Assembly: GCF_031202265.1 (NCBI RefSeq)
Contig: NZ_CP100605.1
Coordinates: 248,001-312,000, forward strand
DNA length: 64,000 nt
DNA from: Bradyrhizobium sp. Ash2021
GTDB taxonomy: Bacteria; Pseudomonadota; Alphaproteobacteria; Rhizobiales; Xanthobacteraceae
Direction of reading: 5' to 3'
Shown here: piece after piece, positions 54,332 through 62,877 of the stretch
Layout: every line of letters begins with the position of its first letter
Position numbering within the stretch: the stretch's first letter is position 1
Notes under the pieces: generated by a model
What the model was told of the DNA's origin: nothing
Seen by the model: only the letters and a program-made list of their open reading frames with translations
Databases searched by the model: none
Made by a program: the position numbers and the translations under genes

Positions 54332-55080
54332 ACCGCTTTCGCCACTGCTCAGTAACCTCGTGCTCGACGAACTCGACCGCGAGCTGGAGTGCCGGGGACA
54401 CCGCTTCGTTCGTTATGCGGACGACTGTAACATTTATGTTCGCAGCGAACGCGCGGGTCAGCGGGTGATGGAGAGCATCACGCGCTTCATCACACAAAAG
54501 TTCAAGCTCAAGGTAAACGAGGCGAAGAGTGCGGTGGCACGACCGCAGGAACGGAAGTTCCTCGGATTCAGCTTCTCGGCTGGTCCGGACATCAAGCGCA
54601 CGATCGCGCCGAAATCTCTGGGACGGTTCAAGCAGCGAATCCGGGAGACCACGCGAAGGGCCAGGGGCGTCAGCATCAAGACGACAATGGAAGAGTTGGC
54701 CACGTATATGCGGGGCTGGCGCGGCTATTTCGGCTTCTGCGAAACGCCCGAGGTGCTGATCGCTCTCACTCGCTGGGTCCGGTTGCGGCTGCGGGCCGCT
54801 CTATGGCGTCAGTGGAAAACACCACGGCGTCGCCGAGCGGCACTGGCCGCACTGCGAATCTCGGGGGAACTGCGTAACACGGCCAGTAGTGGCCGTGGCC
54901 CTTGGCCTATCGCCCGGAGCAAAGCTCTCTGCTTCGGGCTCTCCAACGCCTACTTCAAATCGCTCGGCCTTCCATCCCTGTTTGGAGCGTGTTAGCGCAA
55001 CTTCTCGAACCGCCGTATACGGACCCGTACGTACGGTGGTGTGGGAGGGGCGGAGTCGAGAGGCTCCCCCCTATCCCGAT
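54332..55080 (+). mobile_element. group II intron, 3' fragment
   Basis: From CCGCTTTCGCCACTGCTC onward it repeats the 3' part of the 38321-40260 intron, including the domain V-like hairpin and the CTATCCCGAT end. The 5' part was removed at the inverted repeat of the 50554-54331 element. The 3' flank TGGCACTTTTCGGAC is the same repeat as at the full intron. Confidence 0.85.
54333..54995 (+). pseudogene. group II intron reverse transcriptase, C-terminal fragment
   Basis: Begins within the RT palm (LSNLVLDELDRELECRGHRF), retains YADD and the X domain to PSLFGAC. Identical to the matching part of 38407-39795 as far as I can compare. Lacks RT blocks 0-4, so inactive. Confidence 0.88.
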
Positions 55081-55222
55081 CACTGGCACTTTTCGGACCT
55101 CGCGCGATGTCCGACCTGAGTCCGCAATGCGCTCCAAAGCGGACATCGGCGAAAGCAACAGGCTTCGAGCCAGTAAAGGTTGAACCGAGGCGGAGGCGGC
55201 AGCCCGCCGCGTGGATGACCAC
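55080..55222 (+). other. intergenic dispersed repeat
   Basis: TGGCACTTTTCGGAC, then GCGATGTCCGACCTGAGTCC and AAAGCGGACATCGGCG. No gene. Confidence 0.45.
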
Positions 55223-55379
55223 CTACCCGCCTGTCAGGTGATCTTCGATGTTGCTGGCGACCTCTTCACACACGGGACGCCAACTCAAGCAGTTCGTTCT
55301 TGACGACAGGATCATCGGTCTGCTCGGCAAGTTTCCGATACTTGGCCGCTTCGTCCCGTAGATAGTCAGGCCAATCCAT
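55223..55379 (-). pseudogene. small conserved gene with C-run frameshift
   Basis: ATG 55379 gives MDWPDYLRDEAAKYRKLAEQ, TDDPVVKNELLELAS and then an early stop; the following frame reads VCEEVASNIEDHLTGG to TAG 55223-55225. One extra base in the run at 55274-55276 explains it. Restored length 51 aa, helical. Confidence 0.7.
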
Positions 55380-55495
55380 GCTGCACAATACCGATTAGGC
55401 GGGCGTCGTTCCAAGCAAGGCGGCGTCCACGCCCGCCAACGCGTCGCTGCTCCTATCGATGGCAGGGTCGTGTCGCACGGTGAGTTCGACGATTT

Positions 55496-55867
55496 TTAGA
55501 CCTTATCGACCGCGCCGGTCCAATCTTTAAATCCGCCGACATTATAGACCTTGTCGTAACCCATATCCTTTAGGACCTTCCCGGCGAGCGCAGAACGACC
55601 GCCGGAAGCACAATAGAGGATAACGGTCTTTTCCTTATCGAAATTCTTGTCGTGGTATGGAGAGTCCGGGTCGGCGCGAAATTCCAACATTCCGCGTGAG
55701 ACGTTCACAGCGCCAGCGATCTTGCCGCTTGCACTGACTTCTGGTGCATCGCGCACGTCGACAACCAAGGTGTTTCCCTTTTTAATCATGTCACTGGCCT
55801 GATCCGGCGTGATCTTCGGAACCGCCGCGTTAGCAGCTTCCAACATCTGTTTGACGCTTGTTACCAT
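55496..55867 (-). CDS. rhodanese-like domain protein
   Basis: Start ATG 55867 after AAAGGAGGATC; an upstream in-frame reading has no such site. 123 aa: ITPDQASDMIKKGNTLVVDV then RDAPEVSASGKIAGAVNVSR and ILYCASGGRSALAGKVLKDM with catalytic C86 in a CASGGRS loop. Single-domain cytosolic sulfurtransferase. A G/C-rich hairpin lies upstream at 55936. Confidence 0.9.
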   Translation of the reverse strand: MVTSVKQMLEAANAAVPKITPDQASDMIKKGNTLVVDVRDAPEVSASGKIAGAVNVSRGMLEFRADPDSPYHDKNFDKEKTVILYCASGGRSALAGKVLKDMGYDKVYNVGGFKDWTGAVDKV

Positions 55868-55935
55868 GTGATCCTCCTTTGGTCGGGCACCGACATTTAA
55901 GCACGAAACCCGGGATGGTTCTCGCACACAAGTAA

Positions 55936-55957
55936 GGCCCCGGATCGCTCCGGGGCC
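55936..55957. terminator. GC-rich hairpin, possible terminator
   Basis: GGCCCCGGA and TCCGGGGCC pair perfectly around TCGC. No T-tract follows, so termination is uncertain. Confidence 0.45.
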
Positions 55958-56074
55958 CTACAGGGTACGTCCGTCCGCAGACTTTGGTAACTGTGACATT
56001 GTCCCAGCAACCGCGCCTGTCAATCCAGCGTCTAGGCGGCGGAACAAGCCGGGTTCGGTCATTGGTCTCTCTTC

Positions 56075-56190
56075 GATTTCCGCCTTCCCAATGCTTGTCC
56101 TTGCGCAACGTTCTGAACACCCGCTCGACGTGGCGGTTGAGTTCGCATCACGCCTATTCGCGCAAACATCGTCGGCCCGTCATGTTCTAC
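56075..56190 (-). pseudogene. KRDQ-family gene remnant
   Basis: Minus-strand GPTMFARIGVMR, then in another frame HVERVFRTLRKDKHW, and with one more base KSKRDQ before TGA overlapping ATG. Same family as 34490-34785 and 60176-60310, with at least two indels. Confidence 0.55.
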
Positions 56191-56250
56191 AACCAGCATC
56201 AGCGCCTGCATTGTAGCCTGCCATTCCTGTAGATCAGATTTCTGGCGCTA

Positions 56251-57136
56251 CTAGGTAGCGTCGTTATGGACATACGAGAATTCCCAATCGGCCATGGGAA
56301 TGACAATCGGCTTGCGCTGGACGAAAGCCTGTCCCGCGATAACCCCGTAATCCGCGCCTCCAATACAAACGCAGAACTTCGTCTTCCTAGTCTCGTGTTT
56401 GAAGATATCCTCATACCAAACAATACCCGCCAGATAGAGGCGGTGGTTCGGCCCAATCATTTTTTGGTAATCTTCGAAAGACATATTTTCCAAGGCGGCA
56501 GCGTCTCCGAGGGTATGGTCTTTCGAGTGGATGGGTCTCCCGGCTACTGGTGGTTCGGAGTGAACAACCACCAAATCTCCCTGATCTCTAGCAAGAGGGT
56601 ATGGCAGCACTTCGAGGATTGCGCTGTAGCGAATGTTGTAAGCGGGGGGTCTGGCCCGTGTTAGTTATAATGAAGGTCGCCCGTGGCAGATAATTGGGAT
56701 AGGCGTGAACGATGCTTTGTGGCGTGAAGGAAATATAGGCCCGCAATTGCCGTTCAGCGTTCAGGTCAGCGCCTCGAACCAGCGTGTCCGTTGAACGCCA
56801 GAGTTTCAAGGTAGCTATTCCGAGAATGACAGTAAAAGTGGCGATTACGCGCTCGGCATCCAGCCAAACGTCCGCCTTACACCACGCGAACGAGGGCCAT
56901 TCCTTCCAGTCTTTGGGCTGGGCGCACTGACTTTCCTCGCCAGCATGTTTGCCGTCAGATATATTGATGATCGTGGGAGCCGCGCTATTAGCTGGCACCG
57001 TTATTTGCTGCTGGCCGTGGCTATCATGATTATCGGCCTGTGCAGCTTCAGCTTTGTGTTCGCTTTCCCTTGGGCGGCTCTCTTCTGAATGCGCTGCTAC
57101 ACACAGCGCAAAAACCAACAATAAAATCCGTAGCAT
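56251..57136 (-). pseudogene. membrane-anchored hypothetical gene with G-run frameshift
   Basis: ATG 57136 gives a signal-like start (LRILLLVFALCVAAHSEE), a His/Gln-rich segment, a membrane helix RVIATFTVILGIATLKLW and AERQLRAYISFTPQSI up to FIITNTGQTP. The continuing sense (AYNIRYSAILEVLPYPLARD, GDLVVVHSEPPVAGRPIH, EDYQKMIGPNHRLYLAGIVW) is in the next frame to 56251. Removing one base of the six-G run at 56644-56649 restores 294 aa. Family common in Bradyrhizobium, as I recall; function unknown. Confidence 0.75.
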
Positions 57137-57221
57137 TCCCGGCCCCTAAATCTCCTCCAACACTACCCCCTCAAGTTCCATCGCCGCAAGGCAGAGGCTA
57201 GGAAGATCGTCGCGGAAAACG

Positions 57222-57547
57222 CTATGCCGCCGCCTGATCTTCCTTATCCGCACCGCGCGCCACGATCTTCAGGGCCTCCTCGGGCAACGGCCGCTGCAGC
57301 GCCTTCGCCTCATCCCACGGCGCGCGCATCCAGACATCGCGCTCTTTGTCCGTCGTCAAGATCACCGGCATCGCCTTGGGATGGATTGGCTCGACCACCG
57401 CATTCGGCGAGGTGGTCAGGAAGCCGTAGACCTGATGCGGCCCTGGCACCGGCTTGGACTTCGTGCCGCGATCACCGCTGAAGGTCGTCCAGATGCCAGC
57501 GAAGGCGAACAGCGGTCGGTCATCGTTCAGCCCGACGAGAAATGCTG
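57222..57547 (-). pseudogene. yedK: SRAP (YedK/HMCES-like) C-terminal fragment
   Basis: Reads [60 protein letters not shown] to KEDQAAA. The [12 protein letters not shown] motif with the conserved His is the SRAP signature; the N-terminal half with catalytic Cys2 is missing, replaced by the end of another gene at 57548. Unlikely to act on abasic sites. Confidence 0.8.
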
Positions 57548-57696
57548 TCAGTGCATTCGATGCGCAACGTGTCGCCGGTTCAGTTTAAGCAATCCTTGAA
57601 TAGCTGACAGACGGTCTTCCAACGCGGCAACAGTAACCATTAGATTGTTGCGGCGTGTATCCAGAGTGCTCATGAGTGCCGGATCGGAAGCGTCCT
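57548..57696 (-). pseudogene. small coiled-coil gene, 3' part, split by IS256
   Basis: Downstream half ([46 protein letters not shown], stop 57548-57550). Joined to 59114-59260 after removing the element and one 8-bp duplication it gives a continuous 95-aa helical protein. Confidence 0.75.
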
Positions 57697-59113
57697 GAGC
57701 TATCGCCAATTTTTGGTGACGGCCGGGCCGGTCAGGCGGCGGCGGTTATGGGCTGACGGTCAGCGGGTTTAGCGATGACCTCGATCCCGTTGTTGAATGT
57801 CACACCGAGAACGAGTTTTGGCAACTGGTTGTGGCCATCGAGACGACGCCAGCTTTTCTGCGCGGCCTCGAGCAGCTTGAAGACCATCGCGAGCGCCGTC
57901 CTGTTGGACAGGCATCCCTTCGATCGGATCGTGCGGTGGCGCACGGTAGCGAAGGTGCTTTCAATGGGATTGGTCGTTCGCAGGTGTTTCCAGTGCTCGG
58001 CCGGGAAGTCGTAGAACGCCAGTAGCGTGTCCCGATCCTTGCCCAGGCAGTCGGCCGCCTTCTCGTATTTGGGCGTGTAGCTCGCGATGAAGGCGTCGAA
58101 CGCCAGCTCGGCGGCGGCCTTGGTTTCGGCCATCCAGATCTCCTGCAACGCGCGTTTGGCCTTCGGCTGCTGGCTCTTCGGCAACTTGGCGAGTACGTTC
58201 GCGGTCTTGTGCACCCAGCAGCGCTGCTCGCGCGTTTTCGGCCAGACCTCACCGGCGGCCTTCCAGAACCCGAGCGCGCCATCGGCGATGGTAAGCCGCG
58301 GCGGCACGTCGAGCCCGCGCCGCTTCAGATCGAGCAGCAGATCGCGCCAGTCCTGCGCGCTCTCGCGGGCGCCATCGGTGAAGCCGACCAGTTCCTTGCG
58401 GCCTTCCGGCGTCGCGCCGATCAGCACCAGGATGCACTGCTTTTCGTCTTCGAGGCGTGCCTGGAGATGGATGCCATCGGCCCAGATGTAGACGTAACGT
58501 TTCGCCGACAGATCGCGCCTCTGCCACGCGGTGTGTTCGTCAAGCCAGCCGTCCTTCAGGCGGCCGATGGCGGATGCCGACAATCCGGCAGCATCCTTGC
58601 CGAGCAGTGCTGCCAGCGCCTCGGAGAAGTCGCCGGTCGAGATACCCTTCAGGTAAAGGATCGGCAGCAGCGTCTCGATCGATTTAGAGCGGCGCATATA
58701 GGGCGGCAGGATCGAGGGCGAGAACCGGATGCGGTCGGGGTCGGTAGCGTCCGCCTCGCGATCGCGCACACGCGGCTGGCGGACGGCGACCGGACCGATA
58801 CCGGTCATCACCTCGCGCTCCGGCAGGTGACCGTGGCGCACGACCCGCTGGTGGCCGTCTGCGGTCTTCAAATCGGCATGCTTGCCGAGAAAGTCCGCGA
58901 CCTCGGCCTCGACCGCCTGGGCCAACAGAACACGTGCCCCAGTACGCAAGATTTCCGTGAGTTGATCGTCGACGTTTGCTGGCTGAATCAGCTTGATGAT
59001 GTTATCGTTGGACACGGCATATCGCTCCTTCGGTGGAGAAGTGGAGGCGTCAAGCACCCCCACGATATGCCGCCTTTCCGATTCCCGCCGTCACCAACTT
59101 TCAGCGATAGCTC
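57697..59113 (-). mobile_element. IS256-family element, copy C
   Basis: 1417 bp, same ends as copy A, flanked by a perfect 8-bp target duplication AGCGTCCT (57689-57696 and 59114-59121). Confidence 0.95.
57732..59015 (-). CDS. IS256-family transposase
   Basis: Identical in translation to 102-1385. Start chosen at GTG 59015 (AAGGAG upstream); the frame is open to 59063. Acidic triad intact (ADGIH, IADGALGF, NPIESTF). Identity of the two copies and the clean duplication indicate recent activity. Confidence 0.93.
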   Translation of the reverse strand: MSNDNIIKLIQPANVDDQLTEILRTGARVLLAQAVEAEVADFLGKHADLKTADGHQRVVRHGHLPEREVMTGIGPVAVRQPRVRDREADATDPDRIRFSPSILPPYMRRSKSIETLLPILYLKGISTGDFSEALAALLGKDAAGLSASAIGRLKDGWLDEHTAWQRRDLSAKRYVYIWADGIHLQARLEDEKQCILVLIGATPEGRKELVGFTDGARESAQDWRDLLLDLKRRGLDVPPRLTIADGALGFWKAAGEVWPKTREQRCWVHKTANVLAKLPKSQQPKAKRALQEIWMAETKAAAELAFDAFIASYTPKYEKAADCLGKDRDTLLAFYDFPAEHWKHLRTTNPIESTFATVRHRTIRSKGCLSNRTALAMVFKLLEAAQKSWRRLDGHNQLPKLVLGVTFNNGIEVIAKPADRQPITAAA

Positions 59114-59260
59114 AGCGTCCTTGGCCCGCGCGCGTTCCTTGTCGATATCGGAAACGGACTTGCGAAGCCCTGCGACCAGCGCGGTGATCTTCTCTGCTTC
59201 TTTCGACATGACCCTTGGCGCGGTATGCGCCTGCGCCTCCAAATGATGGTGGTGTTTCAT
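59114..59260 (-). pseudogene. small coiled-coil gene, 5' part, split by IS256
   Basis: ATG 59260 follows GGAGG by six bases. MKHHHHLEAQAHTAPRVMSK then EAEKITALVAGLRKSVSDID, KERARAKDA up to the element. The natural HHHH start is unusual. Restored protein described at 57548. Confidence 0.75.
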
Positions 59261-59362
59261 TGCGATCCTCCGGTGCTGCCCCAGTGGATTGGAGAACCTT
59301 GGCGTGAAGTTATTACCGACCTCTGAAATCCGCCTCGACGAATTGGATTAAAATTGACGCGG

Positions 59363-59554
59363 TCATCGCTCCGCCGCCTTCAAGGCCGCCGCAGCGATCT
59401 CTTGCGCGGCGTGAAGCTGATCAATGTCGAGGCCGGGGAATTTGCGCTCGACGGCGCTTTCGAAATATCCCATCGTTCGATCTTTTGCTGGCGTGCGTTC
59501 CGTCAGCTCGACGATGTACGCGGCGATGTCGGCGGTGTTGTGGGTCATGGGCAT
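59363..59554 (-). CDS. small hypothetical protein, 63 aa
   Basis: MPMTHNTADIAAYIVELTER then TPAKDRTMGYFESAVERKFP and AAQEIAAAALKAAER. Helical, acidic, with consistent coding character. A start at 59548 (MTHN) is equally possible. Function unknown. Confidence 0.6.
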   Translation of the reverse strand: MPMTHNTADIAAYIVELTERTPAKDRTMGYFESAVERKFPGLDIDQLHAAQEIAAAALKAAER

Positions 59555-59692
59555 TTTCCAATATCGTTTTAGATGGATTTAGTTCTTGTTTGCTCGGTGT
59601 GCGGCGAATGAACCTTTCGTTACCTGCGATCTTCTCGGAACGTTAGATTGAACGCCTCGTTTTCTCCAACACTCGCCCTTGGAGGAGCAACC

Positions 59693-59974
59693 ATGCCTAA
59701 GTTCATGTTCTTCGGCGCTGCGTTTTTTTTGATCGCGCTTGCGCCAGCGTCTTTGACACTCGCTCGGGACGGATCGTCCGGCAGTGAGCGTGGCTACCAG
59801 CGTGTCAGAGGTGACCACCACGGCGGCGGGTTACGTCGTGCCGGGCCGACAATTGTGATAGACGGCGGCGGTGACAGTCCCAGTTCCTACAACGCCTGCG
59901 CACAATATCCCGGGTACGATCCCGCTTCGGCGACATATCTCGGACCCGATGGCACACGTTACCCCTGTCAGTAG
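59693..59974 (+). CDS. secreted BA14K-like small protein
   Basis: Start ATG 59693 after GGAGGAGCAACC. 93 aa. Signal peptide about 1-24 (FMFFGAAFFLIALAPASLTL). A Gly/His/Arg-rich middle leads to a C-terminal CAQYPGYDPASATYLGPDGT with RYPC, which resembles the BA14K (lectin-like) Cys-YDP-G-x-YLG signature of Rhizobiales. Exported, role unknown. Confidence 0.75.
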   Translation: MPKFMFFGAAFFLIALAPASLTLARDGSSGSERGYQRVRGDHHGGGLRRAGPTIVIDGGGDSPSSYNACAQYPGYDPASATYLGPDGTRYPCQ

Positions 59975-60310
59975 TTTAACCGCCCGGAAATTCCTACAAG
60001 TCGCCGGGCTTGTCGACCCGCTCTAAGGCCGCTGCTAGTTCCGGCGTATTCCAGCACGGCAATCAGCCGATTGATCGTTCGTTCGATCGCGCGCTCCCGG
60101 CTGAAGATATTTGCCGATGATCTTGCCACCTTCGCGCAATGCCATGCGAATGAGAATGTTGTCGTGCTCGGTCATTGATCCCGCTTTAACTTCCGCTTTC
60201 CCCAATGCGTTTCCTTGCGCGACGTATCGAACACACGCTTAACATTTCGGTGCAAGCCGCGCATGAGCCCGATGCGCGCAAGCATCGTCGGACCTTCTTT
60301 TCCTATTCAT
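59975..60310 (-). pseudogene. decayed pair: KRDQ-family end plus frameshifted small gene
   Basis: 60310-60176 (minus) reads GPTMLARIGLMRGLHRNVKR, THWGKRKLKRDQ and TGA overlapping ATG 60175. The following gene reads MTEHDNILIRMALREGGKII, then breaks; another frame continues SRERAIERTINRLIAVLEYA. Same two-gene layout as 34490-34928. Confidence 0.55.
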
Positions 60311-60332
60311 TGCCTGACGATAACCTGATCAG

Positions 60333-60515
60333 TCATGGGGTAGCCGTTTTTATTTCGCCCATATTATTGTGATGAAGAAATTGCTCTTTGCCGTTGGCCC
60401 ATACGATTTTCACACCAGACCAGTCGATAGCCTCGACCGTGCCGAGATCAGTTTCGCTGTCATGCCATGCGACACGCTGGCCGATTTTCAGCTTTTTGGA
60501 TTGCTCAGAGGTCAT
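60333..60515 (-). CDS. small hypothetical protein, 60 aa
   Basis: MTSEQSKKLKIGQRVAWHDS then ETDLGTVEAIDWSGVKIVWA and NGKEQFLHHNNMGEI. The pattern of short beta strands (GQRVAW, GTVEAI, VKIVWANG) suggests an SH3-like barrel. No partner gene. Confidence 0.68.
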   Translation of the reverse strand: MTSEQSKKLKIGQRVAWHDSETDLGTVEAIDWSGVKIVWANGKEQFLHHNNMGEIKTATP

Positions 60516-60538
60516 AACTCGATACTATGACATGACAG

Positions 60539-60724
60539 CTATTCAATTCTACTGCGAATATATTGCTCCGATGCCGCCGCCTTGTCTTCCTTGTCCGCGC
60601 CCCGCCCAACGATCTTCAGCGCGTCATCCGGCAACGGCCGCTGCAGCGCCTTCGCCTCATCCCAAGGCGCGCGCATCCAAACGTCGCGCTCCTCATCGGT
60701 GGTCAGGATCACCGGCAGCGGCTG
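60539..60724 (-). pseudogene. yedK: second SRAP C-terminal fragment
   Basis: Minus frame [55 protein letters not shown] to TAG 60539-60541. Closely similar to 57222-57400 but shorter, beginning abruptly at LPVILTT. Confidence 0.72.
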
Positions 60725-60840
60725 TTACCCACCTTGGTGAAACTAAGTGTCTCCCTAGTTAACGCGGATGTCCGAAATCGAGGCGGTGAATTAGTCGGAA
60801 GATAAGGACTGAACAGCATCGTGAGCCAAGGAGGATTTCC

Positions 60841-61092
60841 ATGACTGATCGCATAAAGATTGTCTGTTCAAACTGCCGCAAGATGTTCAACGACCGGGCG
60901 CAACGACTGAAACAGGGCTATCAGACCCAGTGCCCACACTGCATGAGGTTGATTACTTTCGACAGCAGTTCGGAAGACCCAAACATCAGGCGCCCGTTGA
61001 AAGCGGCTCGGGATTTCCGGGTTGCGGCGGAGGAGGCGCTGGTACTAGCTCGAATGGCCGCTCAGGAGCCCAAGCGCGACCCCGTGTATTGA
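60841..61092 (+). CDS. small zinc-ribbon protein
   Basis: 83 aa from ATG 60841 with AAGGAGG upstream. MTDRIKIVCSNCRKMFNDRA, QRLKQGYQTQCPHCMRLITF: two CxxC knuckles (CSNC, CPHC) form a classic zinc ribbon in the first 40 residues. The rest is one helix (RVAAEEALVLARMAAQ). Possibly regulatory. Confidence 0.78.
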   Translation: MTDRIKIVCSNCRKMFNDRAQRLKQGYQTQCPHCMRLITFDSSSEDPNIRRPLKAARDFRVAAEEALVLARMAAQEPKRDPVY

Positions 61093-61234
61093 CCGGCCTA
61101 GTCGCTTGCGGTGCCTCGTACGCCTTGCAGCATCGGCGGCAGGTTGCCGACGTAGCGGTTGATCACGCAGAAAAGGGCGCGGATGGCTTCTTGGTTGGTG
61201 GTGATGCTGTAGAGGTTGCACATGAATTGCGGCG

Positions 61235-61516
61235 TTACTGTTGATCCTTCGGAGTGGCTCCGCCCGCCGCGTCGGGGACCGACGGACTAGACTCTTCGGA
61301 TGGCGTACCTGTTCTTAGCTCCGGCGCCGCCGCGCATTCGCCTGCCCAGAGCTTCGTTCCCTTGACCGTTCCGACGAGCTTGCAACCAACGGGCGCCCTC
61401 GGCTTCGCCTGAACGAACGGCTTCGCGCTGACGGTCGGTCGCTTTGCTGGTGTTGCGTCTTGAGCGAGCGCAATCGTAGGAATGAGCAACATAGCGAAGC
61501 AAAGCGCTGTCCTCAT
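61235..61516 (-). CDS. small secreted protein, 93 aa
   Basis: Start ATG 61516 gives a clean signal peptide (MRTALCFAMLLIPTIALAQ). The mature chain is Pro/Ala/Lys-rich (AKRPTVSAKPFVQAKPRAPV), then GCKLVGTVKGTKLWAGECAA with two cysteines, and a low-complexity tail. Periplasmic. Unknown function. Confidence 0.7.
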   Translation of the reverse strand: MRTALCFAMLLIPTIALAQDATPAKRPTVSAKPFVQAKPRAPVGCKLVGTVKGTKLWAGECAAAPELRTGTPSEESSPSVPDAAGGATPKDQQ

Positions 61517-61562
61517 AACGTGGTTCCACTTCCTCAAAAAGGGCGCGTCCGCAAAAATCAAC

Positions 61563-61772
61563 TTACCAACTTGTTGGCGCGCGCCAGATCCTCCAGTGCG
61601 TCGGACAAATCAAGATCGGCTCATCGGCCCAGGCATTGTACCAAATCCCCAGTCTTCGGCGGCATAGAAAAACCAATGGAATAATCCCGATCTTATCAAC
61701 TTCGCCAACTTCCAAATCGCAATCTTCCGGCGCGAGTTGGATCGGTAGCCACCGCACAGCCCGACACGACAT
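61563..61772 (-). CDS. small hypothetical protein, leader split by IS5
   Basis: 69 aa from ATG 61772: MSCRAVRWLPIQLAPEDCDL then CRRRLGIWYNAWADEPILIC and PTHWRIWRAP. Composition and the PTHWR ending look like a small family I recall from Bradyrhizobium. The IS5 at 61778-62711 lies a few bases upstream of the ATG and separates it from its presumed operon partner at 62719-62877. Confidence 0.6.
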   Translation of the reverse strand: MSCRAVRWLPIQLAPEDCDLEVGEVDKIGIIPLVFLCRRRLGIWYNAWADEPILICPTHWRIWRAPTSW

Positions 61773-61777
61773 CCTTA

Positions 61778-62711
61778 GTGTCTGTCCGAAAACATGTTGA
61801 ATCATCGGAATCATTTGTGATTCAAGGGAGGCGGTCCGAATCTGAAGGAGCGCCGATGTGGACGAAAGAGAACCGCGGTCGTTACGACCGCAGCCGGCTA
61901 CGCTATCCCAGCGATTTGACCGATGAGGAATGGGCGTTTGTGGAGCCGCTGATTGCGTCAGCCAAGCGAGGCGGCAACAAGCGCACGGTGGATGTGCGTG
62001 AAGTGGTCAATGGTCTGATGTATGTGCTGAGCAGCGGTTGCCAATGGCGAGCGATCCCGAAGGATCTGCCGCCGCGCAGCACGGTGCACGGTTATTTTGA
62101 CTTGTGGACTTGGGACGGCACGCTCGATCGCATCCATCACGCGCTCTATGTACAATGTCGGGAGTTGGCCAACCGAGAACCCAGCCCGAGCGCCGCCATC
62201 ATCGACAGTCAAAGCGTCAAGAGCGCGGAAAAAGGGGGGCGTGGATTGACCCGCATGGCTACGATGCGGGAAAGAAGATCAAGGGCAAGAAGCGCCACAT
62301 CCTAGTCGATACCCAGGGCTTATTGCTCCACGCCCTTGTACATTCGGCGGACATCCAGGATCGAGACGGCGGGGTGTTGGTGATGGCCACTCTGTTTGGC
62401 CTGCATCCATTCCTGCTGAAGCTCTATGCCGACGGCGGCTACCAGGGGCCGATCTTTCAGTCCGCCGTTCGCAAAATCCTCCGGCAAATCGACGTGGAAA
62501 TCGTCAAGCGTTCCGATACAGCAAAGGGCTTTGCGGTCTTGCCCAAGCGATGGATCGTCGAGCGCACCATCGCCTGGCTCAATCGCTGCCGCCGCTTGGC
62601 CAAGGATTGGGAGTGTCTCAACCGAAAGGCCTTGGCGTTCTTGCGCCTTGCCTCAATCCGCCTCATGCTCAGAAAGCTCTGTCAAAAAACAGCATGATCC
62701 CGGACAGACTC
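61778..62711 (+). mobile_element. IS5-family (IS427-like) element, copy 2
   Basis: 934 bp, ends GTGTCTGTCCG and GAGTCTGTCCG, TTA target duplication (61775-61777, 62712-62714). Appears identical to the element at 22240-23173 in opposite orientation. Confidence 0.93.
61856..62697 (+). CDS. IS5-family transposase, two frames joined by -1 shift
   Basis: Same as 22254-23095: ATG 61856 (MWTKENRGRYDRSRLRYPSD) to the A5G6 run near 62229, slip by -1, then WIDPHGYDAGKKIKGKKRHI to LCQKTA. DDE residues present in both parts. Confidence 0.9.
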
Positions 62712-62718
62712 TTAGGGC

Positions 62719-62877
62719 CTAGAGGACGCGTCTAATTAATGCCGCCACCCGCCTATGGAAGCTACCGATCTGTCTGAACGCATCCTGCCGCTCTGATCCC
62801 TCAGGAAGCAGTTGCGCGGCTTCCCATAAGCTCGCTAGCAACCGCGTCATGTCTTTCAATTCATCGGCCTCGGGCAT
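62719..62877 (-). CDS. small hypothetical protein, 52 aa
   Basis: ATG 62877: MPEADELKDMTRLLASLWEA, AQLLPEGSERQDAFRQIGSF, HRRVAALIRRVL. A regular helical protein. The frame continues upstream to a TTG (SRRTVG) which is an alternative start. Before IS5 insertion its stop lay a few bases from the next gene (61772). Confidence 0.6.
   Translation of the reverse strand: MPEADELKDMTRLLASLWEAAQLLPEGSERQDAFRQIGSFHRRVAALIRRVL

Noticed and set aside
58209..59246. 345-aa frame opposite the IS256 transposase
   Set aside because: Antisense shadow of the transposase gene; the same frame appears opposite the other copies.
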